Positions 7,504 through 15,297 of a DNA stretch of 19,601 nucleotides are shown in pieces. Position numbers and translations under genes: made by a program. The number at the start of each line of letters is the position of its first letter. Positions within the stretch are counted from its first letter, which is position 1. The DNA comes from an uncultured Cryomorphaceae bacterium (GTDB taxonomy: Bacteria > Bacteroidota > Bacteroidia > Flavobacteriales > Schleiferiaceae). Under the pieces are notes generated by a model. The model searched no databases. It saw only the letters and a program-made list of their open reading frames with translations, and was not told the DNA's origin. Where the stretch lies: positions 1 to 19,601 of the forward strand of contig CALCFH010000346.1 in NCBI GenBank assembly GCA_937900215.1, given 5' to 3'.

Positions 7504-9087
7504 ATGAAAAGAATTCTCGCCTTTTTATTCCCAATGGGGCTTCTCTTGTCTAGTTGTTCTACGGACTTTATAGACAATTTTGCCATTCGAATTTCACCTG
7601 AATTGATGAAACATACGGCTAGTATTCAAGTATTGGATGCCCAAAATGAAGGTACAAGACCACAGAATCTGAAAGTGGTTATAGAAGGCCCGAACGCCAA
7701 TGATGTATACGACATCTTCGGAGCGCAGGACATCAGCATAAGCGATGGTTTCTTTGCCATTGGATTACACCCACGTGCCAATCCTTTACCTGGAACTCCC
7801 ACTGTTATTCCAATCACCATTACGGCTGACGGATATCTTACGAGAAAAATGAACGTTACTTTCTACGCAGAGCAGACGGAAGAGTTCATTAATGTGAATA
7901 TGGTTAACATAGTTACGCCTCCTCCTGGAATTGGATTTGGATCGAATAATGGAACTATAAGTGGAGATACCACCAGCTCTCCTGTTGTAGTTGAAATCAC
8001 TCCAACCTCAGGAACCACTACTATGGACATGAGCGTTCCAAGTGGAACACGTTTTTTTAATCGTCAGGGGAACCAAATATCTGGTTCTAATCTAAATATT
8101 GAAGTAGCCTATTTTGGCTCTGAAAATCCGGATGCTCTGGCAGAATTTCCTGGCGGCTTAAGCCAAGGTGGTGTTCGACTTGCCGATGGAAGTACCACAG
8201 ATGCATTCTTCCTTCCCGTTGGATTTTCTGATATAGAAATGACCTTAGGTGGAACAGAAGTTAAGAGCTTCTCTGATCCTATTTCTGTTTCTATGGATAT
8301 TTCCCCAAGTGTAATTAACCCTGAAACTTCGTTGCCTTATGTTGCTGGAGATCTTATTGATATCTGGAGTTACGATGAGGTTGATGGATTTTGGGTAGAG
8401 GAAACCAGAGATACCGTTGAGCTAGGCGATAACGGTCTTGAAGTACAATTTACTACTACTCACTTGTCAGTACACGCTGCTGCATCGCGAATGGCTCCTT
8501 GTGCTGTTGGCGGGCAAAGCTTTCAATTTGAATTAGCAGGATGGCCAAATTCTATACAAGGCAACTTTAGAGTCGGTATTAATCTCTTTGGAATGAATAT
8601 AGTGTTGCAAAATATATTGATCAATAATGGGTATGTTATCAATACGCCATTCCCTTTACCAACTGGTAGAAATTTTAGCATTGACCTTCTTTATACTGCA
8701 CCCGATGGCGCAACCTATACTGGTTCTGCTTCAAGTGTGACTAGCTGTGGCACTCGACATGTGCTTTCATACAGCTTCCCTGTTCCACCAGCCCCAGTTA
8801 ACCTGACATTATCCGCACAGTGTCCTACAGACCCAAGCAAAATTTTGATTCCTACAGGATATAAAATTCGCTCAAGGAAAACCAATGCTGCCCTACCTGC
8901 AGACAGACCTTACACCTTACTTGCTACTATTGTTAATGGTCAAGCGAGCGCTAGTTTAGTTGTAGGTCAATCGTATGATTTCAGAGTTGCTTTACCTGAG
9001 AACACCAGTTTTGATACTACAGTGACTGTTACAAAGCTGAATTATAACTTTGTCGCTAAGAGAAGGGTAATATGTGATCAATTCTAA
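7504..9087 (+). CDS. Surface-exposed lipoprotein, paralogue 2
   Basis: A 527-aa lipoprotein. ATG at 7504 was chosen over the upstream in-frame ATG 7429 because it opens the signal peptide MKRILAFLF...LLLSSC with lipobox Cys18; the longer start would lie upstream of the predicted promoter. The mature end CSTDFIDNF is nearly identical to that of the upstream gene (CSTDFIDDF). Similarity runs along the whole length: AIGLHPRANP, ADGYL, SGSNLNIEVAYF against SGSQVDIQVGYF, EVKSFSDPISVSMDIS, DIWSYDEVDGFW, TTHLS, and the end LNYNF...CDQF. The four C-terminal cysteines are conserved (333, 415, 440, 524). This copy lacks the paralogue's extra CC pair near residue 334. The function is unknown. It has its own promoter and terminator. 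Confidence 0.85.
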   Translation: MKRILAFLFPMGLLLSSCSTDFIDNFAIRISPELMKHTASIQVLDAQNEGTRPQNLKVVIEGPNANDVYDIFGAQDISISDGFFAIGLHPRANPLPGTPTVIPITITADGYLTRKMNVTFYAEQTEEFINVNMVNIVTPPPGIGFGSNNGTISGDTTSSPVVVEITPTSGTTTMDMSVPSGTRFFNRQGNQISGSNLNIEVAYFGSENPDALAEFPGGLSQGGVRLADGSTTDAFFLPVGFSDIEMTLGGTEVKSFSDPISVSMDISPSVINPETSLPYVAGDLIDIWSYDEVDGFWVEETRDTVELGDNGLEVQFTTTHLSVHAAASRMAPCAVGGQSFQFELAGWPNSIQGNFRVGINLFGMNIVLQNILINNGYVINTPFPLPTGRNFSIDLLYTAPDGATYTGSASSVTSCGTRHVLSYSFPVPPAPVNLTLSAQCPTDPSKILIPTGYKIRSRKTNAALPADRPYTLLATIVNGQASASLVVGQSYDFRVALPENTSFDTTVTVTKLNYNFVAKRRVICDQF

Positions 9088-9101
9088 AAGCACCCTATTA
9101 C

Positions 9102-9139
9102 AAAACAAAAAAGCCAGCTTAAGCTGGCTTTTTTGTTTT
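9102..9139. terminator. Bidirectional terminator between lipoprotein 2 and rlmN
   Basis: A perfect palindrome with arms AAAACAAAAAAGCCAGCTT (9102-9120) and its exact complement (9121-9139). The core GCCAGC/GCTGGC stem is flanked by an A-tract on one side and a T-tract on the other, so it can work on both strands. It lies 14 nt after the plus-strand stop and 13 nt beyond the minus-strand rlmN stop. Confidence 0.9.
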
Positions 9140-9152
9140 AAATATCAAAAGT

Positions 9153-10199
9153 CTAGGAATTAAGGCTGTTCTTGTTCGCCAATTGCCCGCAAGCAGCATC
9201 GATATCCTTTCCTCTACTCCTACGAATTTTAGCAACTATTCCTTCCTGGGCCAAAATTCTTTGATAATCATCCAACACTTTACTATCTGCTTGTTCGAAC
9301 CGACTATCCCCTATTGCATTGTATTCAATAAGGTTAACCTTGCTTGGAACACGCTTACAGAACTCCCTCAAGGCTAAAATATCTTCCTTTCCATCGTTTA
9401 AACCTTTCCAAACAACATATTCAAATGTTACTTTCCTTGTCGTTGCTTTATACCAATATTGCAGTGACTCCAATAAATCACTAAGGGGATTCACCTTATT
9501 GATTGGCATAATGCTACTTCTCTTCTCATCTATAGCGGAATGAAGTGAAACGGCCAGATTAAACTTTACCGCATCATCCGCCAACTTTTTAATCATCTTA
9601 GGTAAGCCAACTGTCGACAGTGTTATTCGTTTTGCCGAAATATTCAAGCCTTTAGGGCTTGTAATTTTATCAATTGCACCAAGAACATTTTGGTAATTCA
9701 AAAGAGGCTCTCCCATCCCCATGAAAACAATATTTGAAAGCGGTCTATTGAACTGTTCTTTAGACTGTCGATCTATCAAGACTACCTGGTCAAAAATCTC
9801 ATCCGGATTGAGGTTCCGCATCCTCTTTAGCAAGGCGGTAGCGCAAAAGTGGCAATCCAAACTACATCCAACTTGACTTGAAACACAAGCGGTAGTTCTT
9901 TTTTCTGTGGGAATCAAAACGCTCTCAACCACATTACCATCATGTAGCAAAACCGCATTCTTGATAGTTCCATCTTCGCTTTTCTGATAGTCGTTCACTG
10001 CAATCGCCCGGAATTCAAAAGCTTCTGAGAGCTTTGTCCTTAAAGACAGAGGAAGATTACTCATGTCATTAAATCCATGCGCACCTTTCTCCCAAATCCA
10101 CTCTAAAAGTTGATTTATCCTAAAACTAGGCTCGTTTGACTCCTTGAAAAAAGCCTCTAACTCCTCCCTGTTGGTATTTCTAACATCCTTCTTTTGCAT
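9153..10199 (-). CDS. rlmN: 23S rRNA (adenine2503-C2)-methyltransferase / dual-specificity RlmN
   Basis: A 348-aa radical SAM enzyme that methylates C2 of A2503 in 23S rRNA, and in many bacteria A37 of tRNAs; it acts in the cytoplasm. All key residues are present: the 4Fe-4S ligands C112, C116 and C119 in GCSLDCHFCAT, the two catalytic cysteines C105 (TACVSSQVGC) and C337 (DIDAACGQL), and the SAM-binding GMGEP at 161-165. The length fits the family. The start is 15 nt after the desaturase stop on the same strand, so the two are probably cotranscribed, and the unit ends at the shared palindromic terminator. Confidence 0.97.
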   Translation of the reverse strand: MQKKDVRNTNREELEAFFKESNEPSFRINQLLEWIWEKGAHGFNDMSNLPLSLRTKLSEAFEFRAIAVNDYQKSEDGTIKNAVLLHDGNVVESVLIPTEKRTTACVSSQVGCSLDCHFCATALLKRMRNLNPDEIFDQVVLIDRQSKEQFNRPLSNIVFMGMGEPLLNYQNVLGAIDKITSPKGLNISAKRITLSTVGLPKMIKKLADDAVKFNLAVSLHSAIDEKRSSIMPINKVNPLSDLLESLQYWYKATTRKVTFEYVVWKGLNDGKEDILALREFCKRVPSKVNLIEYNAIGDSRFEQADSKVLDDYQRILAQEGIVAKIRRSRGKDIDAACGQLANKNSLNS

Positions 10200-10214
10200 T
10201 TGCAGTAGAAGAGA

Positions 10215-11315
10215 TTAAACTACGTTTCCGAGTCTATGCAAAGTTTTGAAGTGATCTATCAATGCCACTCCAAAATTCGACTGCTCATTATAAGGAAGGT
10301 TGAACTCCTGAGCAGTTTGTTTTACAATAGATGCAATTTTGGGATAATGTGCGTGACTAATATGTGGAAAAAGGTGATGTTCTACTTGATAGTTCAGTCC
10401 CCCAGTATACCATGTTACGAAGAAGCTCTTTCTTGAAAAGTTAGCAGTAGTGCGTAATTGATGTTCCATAAATCCAGAATCCAAGCTATCGCCCTCCCAA
10501 GAAGGCTGCTCAGCATCTCCTACAATGTGCGCTAACTGAAATACGAAGGACAAAACACTTCCAGCAATAAAATGCTTCAGAAGCCACCCAGTTACGATGA
10601 GATACCATGCATACGGGGCAAAAATGAGTGGTACAATCAAGAAAACCGCGAAATAAACTAGCTTGCCAATGATCAGCGATCTCCAAGCTTTAGAAGGCGC
10701 CATTTTAAAGCGCTTTAAAAGGCCCAATTTAGTATAGCGCATCATTTGTGTAATGTCTTTGGTCAAAGACCAGTTCAAGGTCAATAAGCCATACAACAAA
10801 GGAGCGTAGATCGATTGCCATTTGTGCATTGGCTTCAAAGGCTCCTCATGATGCAGACGCACCAATCCACGAACTTCAACATCCTCATCTAAACCTTTCA
10901 GGTTAGTGTATTGATGATGGAGAAAATTGTGTTGAACCCTCCAAGTAAAAGGATGGCCACCCAGTAAATAGATGCTGCTTCCCAGTAATTTGTTCAGCCA
11001 AGACTTCTCAGACCAGCTTCCATGAATGGCATCGTGCATCACATTCATTCCTATTCCAGCCATACCCAGTCCGCTTATTACCCAAAGGCCATAAAACGCC
11101 CAAACTGTAAGGCCTTCATTGAGAATGAGATATATAGGACCAAGATAGACCGCAAAAAGAATTATCGCCTTCAGCCACAATCTGGCACTTGCGCCTCGAA
11201 ACTGTTTGTGGTTTGCGAAATACTCCTCGATTCTTTGATTCACTACACGCTGAAAACCGGATGGGTCTCTGCGCTTATAATTTGGAAATTCTGACATAGG
11301 CTGCAAAGCTACCAT
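10215..11315 (-). CDS. Membrane fatty acid desaturase (acyl-lipid or acyl-CoA, front-end-like)
   Basis: A 366-aa integral membrane di-iron desaturase. Three histidine boxes are visible: HDAIH (94-98), HNFLHH (129-134) and QVEHH (310-314). Gln as the first residue of the third box is typical of the front-end/linoleoyl-CoA-like branch of membrane desaturases, but the cytochrome b5 domain often fused there is absent. Hydrophobic segments lie near residues 47-66, 70-90, 215-240 and 240-262. The enzyme introduces double bonds into acyl chains and so affects membrane fluidity; the position of insertion cannot be read from sequence. Met7 (11297) is an equally possible start. The gene is divergent from pgi with a 41-bp gap and leads into rlmN. 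Confidence 0.9.
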   Translation of the reverse strand: MVALQPMSEFPNYKRRDPSGFQRVVNQRIEEYFANHKQFRGASARLWLKAIILFAVYLGPIYLILNEGLTVWAFYGLWVISGLGMAGIGMNVMHDAIHGSWSEKSWLNKLLGSSIYLLGGHPFTWRVQHNFLHHQYTNLKGLDEDVEVRGLVRLHHEEPLKPMHKWQSIYAPLLYGLLTLNWSLTKDITQMMRYTKLGLLKRFKMAPSKAWRSLIIGKLVYFAVFLIVPLIFAPYAWYLIVTGWLLKHFIAGSVLSFVFQLAHIVGDAEQPSWEGDSLDSGFMEHQLRTTANFSRKSFFVTWYTGGLNYQVEHHLFPHISHAHYPKIASIVKQTAQEFNLPYNEQSNFGVALIDHFKTLHRLGNVV

Positions 11316-11356
11316 ATAATATGTCTTAGATTTATTGTTTCGTAATCAATTGAAAA

Positions 11357-13000
11357 ATGCACCGTATAAATCCAACAAGCACTCCAGCTTGGAAAGAACT
11401 AGAATCTTTATCGAATGAATTGTCTAACAAGCATTTAGTAGACATTGTTTCAACACATACACGAAAGTTTAAATATGAAGCAAATCTAAAAGACTTTCGT
11501 CTGAACTATATGAGAAATCATCTCGACGACAGGGTTTTGGATGCTTTTGAAAGACTTTTTGATCAGACAAAACTTGCAGAGGCCATTGAAGACCAATTCA
11601 ACGGTAAAAAAATAAACGAAACAGAAGGTCGAGCAGTGCTGCATACTGCCCTAAGGAAAAACACAAACACCCCATTTATTCTAGATGGCGAAAACATCTC
11701 AAAACAGATAGAAGGCGTACTTTCTCAGATGGAGCACTTCTCCAATGGCGTTATCAAAGGCGACCTCAAAGGATACTCAGGAAAATTATTTACCGATATC
11801 GTAAATATTGGAATCGGCGGCTCAGATTTGGGTCCACTTATGGTCTATGAAGCCCTAAACGCATACCGCAAACGTGGATTAAAAGCACATTTTGTTTCAA
11901 ATGTAGATGGCTCACACCTTGCAAGAACGTTGCAGGAAATAAATCCAGAGACCACTCTATTTATCGTCGCTTCAAAAACATTTACCACACAAGAAACCAT
12001 GGCAAATGCGCATTCAGCACGCGAATGGTTTTTAAGTAATGGCGGAGCCTTGAAGGATATTGAGCTTCACTTCGCTGCACTTTCCACCAATATTCCCGCT
12101 GCAGAGGATTTTGGAATTCACTCTTCTAAAATTTTTGGCTTTTGGGATTGGGTAGGTGGAAGATATAGCGTTTGGTCTGCCATTGGCTTATCTCTATGCT
12201 GCACCCTAGGTTACGAAACCTTCGAAAAAATGCTGAGAGGTGCGGAAGAAATGGACGAACACTTTCGGCATTCTACTCTTAGGGAAAACATACCCATGCT
12301 GTTGGCAGCTATTGGAATCTGGTATACCAATTTTATGAAGTATACCTCCCATGCCATTCTACCCTATGACCAAAATCTCTCTCGTTTGGCAGCCTACTTG
12401 CAACAAGCAGACATGGAGAGCAACGGCAAATCTGTTGATAGAAATGGTGAGAAAGTCAACTATGAAACCGGCACAATACTATGGGGTGAGCCGGGTACGA
12501 ATGGACAACATGCCTTTTACCAGCTTATGCACCAAGGCACTCCAAAAATCACCTCAGATTTTTTAGCGTCTGCCAATACACACTACCCACTTGGCAATCA
12601 ACATGAATTGCTACTTGCCAACTTTTTAGCCCAGCCGCAGGCCCTTATGCATGGCTTATCCAAAGAACAAGTGCAATTGAATATGGCAAAAGAAGGCAAA
12701 GACCAGAATAGAATAAAGCAGCTTACACCGTATAGAACCTTTGAAGGAAACAGACCAAGTAATATATTAATCTATTCTTTACTAGATCCTATCCAAGTTG
12801 GAAGAATAATTGCCATGTATGAACACAAAATATTTGTGCAAGGATGTGTCTGGAATATATATAGTTACGACCAGTGGGGCGTTGAATTGGGAAAGAAAAT
12901 TGCAACTCAAGTTTTAGATGAAATGGTTTCTGGAGGCACGCCCAATAGCGATCCTATCACCACTAGGCTAATTCAAAACCTACAAGCACTTCGCCAATAA
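11357..13000 (+). CDS. pgi: Glucose-6-phosphate isomerase
   Basis: A 547-aa protein, the length of the enterobacterial enzyme. It interconverts glucose 6-phosphate and fructose 6-phosphate in glycolysis and gluconeogenesis. Visible signatures are DIVNIGIGGSDLGPLM (148-162) for phosphate binding, SKTFTTQETM (206-215), and ILWGEPGTNGQHAFYQLMHQGT. The catalytic residues correspond to E354 (QADMESNGK), H385 (NGQHAF) and K513 (GVELGKK). Nothing is missing or truncated. It stands alone: divergent from the desaturase gene, with a promoter for the next gene downstream. I see no clear terminator hairpin after the stop. Confidence 0.98.
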   Translation: MHRINPTSTPAWKELESLSNELSNKHLVDIVSTHTRKFKYEANLKDFRLNYMRNHLDDRVLDAFERLFDQTKLAEAIEDQFNGKKINETEGRAVLHTALRKNTNTPFILDGENISKQIEGVLSQMEHFSNGVIKGDLKGYSGKLFTDIVNIGIGGSDLGPLMVYEALNAYRKRGLKAHFVSNVDGSHLARTLQEINPETTLFIVASKTFTTQETMANAHSAREWFLSNGGALKDIELHFAALSTNIPAAEDFGIHSSKIFGFWDWVGGRYSVWSAIGLSLCCTLGYETFEKMLRGAEEMDEHFRHSTLRENIPMLLAAIGIWYTNFMKYTSHAILPYDQNLSRLAAYLQQADMESNGKSVDRNGEKVNYETGTILWGEPGTNGQHAFYQLMHQGTPKITSDFLASANTHYPLGNQHELLLANFLAQPQALMHGLSKEQVQLNMAKEGKDQNRIKQLTPYRTFEGNRPSNILIYSLLDPIQVGRIIAMYEHKIFVQGCVWNIYSYDQWGVELGKKIATQVLDEMVSGGTPNSDPITTRLIQNLQALRQ

Positions 13001-13023
13001 GCCCATGAAACGTTAAATTACAG

Positions 13024-13051
13024 AATACTCAATACTAAGTATTTAATACTA
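13024..13051 (+). repeat. Heptamer repeat tract in the pgi-13108 intergenic region
   Basis: Four consecutive 7-bp units: AATACTC, AATACTA, AGTATTT, AATACTA. The second and third form an inverted pair around 13037. The tract overlaps the predicted -33 element of the next operon. Confidence 0.5.
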
Positions 13052-13072
13052 TATATTGAATTCATACCTTTG
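13042..13072 (+). promoter_or_regulatory. Probable promoter of the 13108-15290 operon
   Basis: TACCTTTG (13065-13072) matches the TAnnTTTG -7 consensus exactly. TTTA (13042-13045) is a one-mismatch -33 at the usual 19-nt spacing. The predicted start near 13079 gives a leader of about 29 nt. That leader holds a 7-bp hairpin, ATATCTA (13084-13090) with TAGATAT (13098-13104), ending just before the start codon. Confidence 0.6.
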
Positions 13073-13107
13073 TATCGTGCGGTATATCTAACCCCTATAG
13101 ATATTTA

Positions 13108-13623
13108 ATGGACGATTTGCGTTTCATCCAGATTGACAATAAAAAGACTTTCACCTTTCTGCGCTATACGGTGATCGGTCTGATTTTACTCATAATTTTG
13201 GACTTGTTGTTAAGTCAGCTCAATGGCTCGCTGTCTAAGCTTGCTGAAGGGCATTGGATAAGTATTGTTGCAACCGTGATTCTTTTCTCTCTCGCTTTTA
13301 TTCGTGTGAATTATTTTCATTACAACGAAAGCTATGAAATTCTGCATATCAACTCGAAGTCACTTTGGTTCCTTGGAAGTGGTCCTGATTTGAATAAACG
13401 CTATGATTTTCCTAAAAGGAAAGTAGTGGACTTCGAGGTTAAAAACAGGCTTATCTATAGAACCCTTGTACTTCATTTAGAGAACTACGCGTCTGAGAGC
13501 AAGAAGATTAGAACTGTAGACATGACCTTTATTCCGAAAGAAGACGTTAAGAAAGTTATTGATTCTTTAAAAAGAATTACTGAAAGGAATAAAACTCTAC
13601 CGAAGTCCGATTTGGCTCTTTAA
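13108..13623 (+). CDS. Hypothetical membrane protein, two TM segments plus a cytoplasmic beta-rich domain
   Basis: A 171-aa protein that I do not recognise. Two hydrophobic segments are visible at about residues 18-38 (FLRYTVIGLILLIILDLLL) and 50-70 (WISIVATVILFSLAFIRVNYF). The C-terminal 100 residues alternate strand-like segments (YEILHINSKSLWFLG, VVDFEVKNRLIYRTLVLHL) and end in a helix with KEDVKKVIDSLKRI. That arrangement resembles small bacterial proteins with two TM helices and a PH-like domain, but this is a fold guess only. It is first in a likely operon with the four-TM protein (23-nt gap) and hflX. Confidence 0.75.
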   Translation: MDDLRFIQIDNKKTFTFLRYTVIGLILLIILDLLLSQLNGSLSKLAEGHWISIVATVILFSLAFIRVNYFHYNESYEILHINSKSLWFLGSGPDLNKRYDFPKRKVVDFEVKNRLIYRTLVLHLENYASESKKIRTVDMTFIPKEDVKKVIDSLKRITERNKTLPKSDLAL

Positions 13624-13646
13624 CTTAGTAGACCAAATTCATTACT

Positions 13647-14066
13647 ATGTATTCCTCGTTACTACTCCTACATGCCGTTTTAGCATTGGCGGTATTGATT
13701 CTTATTCCTACAACTATAATTAGCTCATTTACAGGCTCAAAGCTAAGTGGTAAATTGGGTTTATTTGCGATGATCGGTACGCATATTCAACTTCTAGTTG
13801 GCCTATATCTATACCTTGCTGGAAGTATGGGATACAAATTATTCCAGGTCGAAGGGGTTATGAAAGAAGCCCATCTTCGCTTTTATGCAGTAGAACATAT
13901 CACCACCATGATTTTGGCAATAATTCTAGCCACACTCGCACGTAGAAAATGGAAAAAAGAATTCTCATCCTCTTCAGTGCACACTAAATCAGGAGTGCTA
14001 TGGATCGTCACTTTAGTATTAATAGCCAGTCGTATTCCTTGGGAACGGTGGCCTTTTATTTGGTAA
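13647..14066 (+). CDS. Four-TM 'cytochrome B'-like membrane protein
   Basis: A 139-aa protein with four predicted membrane helices (about residues 4-28, 37-58, 79-98 and 115-130). It matches, from memory, a family widespread in Flavobacteriia usually annotated as 'cytochrome B': an LLxLH start, then GLFAMIGTHIQLLVGLYLY, RFYAVEHITTMILAIILAT and a terminal IPW. His9, His46 and His84 fall in conserved positions within or next to helices and could bind haem, but haem binding has not been shown from sequence alone. It sits between a two-TM protein and hflX. Its TAA stop is in the same frame as hflX, with one codon between. Confidence 0.8.
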   Translation: MYSSLLLLHAVLALAVLILIPTTIISSFTGSKLSGKLGLFAMIGTHIQLLVGLYLYLAGSMGYKLFQVEGVMKEAHLRFYAVEHITTMILAIILATLARRKWKKEFSSSSVHTKSGVLWIVTLVLIASRIPWERWPFIW

Positions 14067-14069
14067 AAT

Positions 14070-15290
14070 TTGCTTGAAAAGAAACAGAGATCTACCGCCA
14101 GAGAACGCGCTATCCTAGTTGGAACCTTCAAGTTTCGCGAAGATGAAATTAGGTCTAAAGAATACTTAGATGAACTCGCTTTTCTAGCTGATACCGCTGG
14201 TGCCGATTGCATTAAGGTTTTTGTACAGAGAATAGATGTTCCTCACCCTAAAACCTATGTTGGTTCGGGTAAAATGGATGAAATTGTTGATTTCATTAAA
14301 GCCAATGACATTGAATTGGTGATTTTTGATGATGAACTCAGTCCTTCGCAGTTAAAAAACATAGAGCACAAAGTTGAAGTTAAGGTGATGGACCGTACCC
14401 ACCTCATTCTCGACATTTTTGCTGGAAGAGCCCATACTAGTTATGCCAGTACGCAAGTAGAGCTGGCACAATATGAATATCTGCTCCCAAGACTTTCTAA
14501 GATGTGGACTCACCTGCAGAAGCAGAAAGGCGGTATTGGAATGAAGGGTCCAGGAGAAAGAGAAATTGAGACAGACCGAAGAATAGTTCGGGATAGGATT
14601 AGCAAATTAAAAGACCATCTAAAGAAAATAGATCGTCAAATGGCTACTCAGAGAGCCAATAGAGGAAGCCTTGTTCGTGTAGCCTTAGTTGGATATACGA
14701 ATGTTGGCAAATCAACCTTAATGAACGTTCTTGGCAAAGCGGATGTATTTGCTGAGAATAAACTATTTGCCACATTAGACACAACGGTTAGGAAGGTTGT
14801 AATTGGTGATCAACCCTTTTTATTGACAGATACTGTTGGGTTTATACGCAAACTTCCCACTCAGTTGGTTGAGTCATTCAAGAGTACCTTGGATGAAGTA
14901 AGAGAAGCTGATTTATTGCTTCATATCGTAGATATTTCCCATCCTTCCTTTGAAGAGCACTATTTAACAGTGCAAAAAACCATAGCTGAATTGGGTGCCG
15001 CAGACAAGCCTACCTTAGTTGTTTTCAATAAAATTGATCAATTCAAAGTGGAAGACCATGTTCCGAATGAACTAGATGAATTGGAAAAAACCGAATGGTC
15101 GCTTAGTGATTTAAAACAAACTTGGATGGCTAAAACTCTCAATCAAGCTGTGTTTATTTCTGCAGTAGAAAAGGAGAACTTAGACGAATTGAGACAAACT
15201 ATTCATTATTTGGTGAAATCATTAAGTCTGGATAGATATCCAAAAAAATCTGCTCAATCTAAGCCTGAACCGCCTTCTATGTTCGCATAA
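14070..15290 (+). CDS. hflX: Ribosome-associated GTPase HflX
   Basis: A 406-aa GTPase that binds 50S or 70S ribosomes and can split stalled ribosomes under stress. The N-terminal HflX domain includes the conserved KTYVGSGKMDEI (61-72) and DRTHLILDIFAGRAHT, then the glycine-rich GGIGMKGPGEREIETDRR linker. The G domain has G1 GYTNVGKS (208-215), G3 DTVGF (254-258), G4 NKID (320-323) and G5 SA (364-365). The start is TTG at 14070: an in-frame TAA lies just upstream and the next in-frame Met falls inside the conserved domain. The resulting MLEKK start agrees with flavobacterial HflX proteins. It is the last gene of the operon and converges with a Crp-family gene, leaving 7 bases. Confidence 0.96.
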   Translation: MLEKKQRSTARERAILVGTFKFREDEIRSKEYLDELAFLADTAGADCIKVFVQRIDVPHPKTYVGSGKMDEIVDFIKANDIELVIFDDELSPSQLKNIEHKVEVKVMDRTHLILDIFAGRAHTSYASTQVELAQYEYLLPRLSKMWTHLQKQKGGIGMKGPGEREIETDRRIVRDRISKLKDHLKKIDRQMATQRANRGSLVRVALVGYTNVGKSTLMNVLGKADVFAENKLFATLDTTVRKVVIGDQPFLLTDTVGFIRKLPTQLVESFKSTLDEVREADLLLHIVDISHPSFEEHYLTVQKTIAELGAADKPTLVVFNKIDQFKVEDHVPNELDELEKTEWSLSDLKQTWMAKTLNQAVFISAVEKENLDELRQTIHYLVKSLSLDRYPKKSAQSKPEPPSMFA

Positions 15291-15297
15291 GGCCCTT

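Noticed and set aside
10236..11294. Plus-strand frames inside the desaturase gene
   Set aside because: They are antisense shadows of a gene with all three histidine boxes.
11304..11311. Minus-strand TAGCTTTG as -7 element of the desaturase gene
   Set aside because: It overlaps the first codons of the longer form and would leave about 4 nt before Met7; no -33 element is visible.
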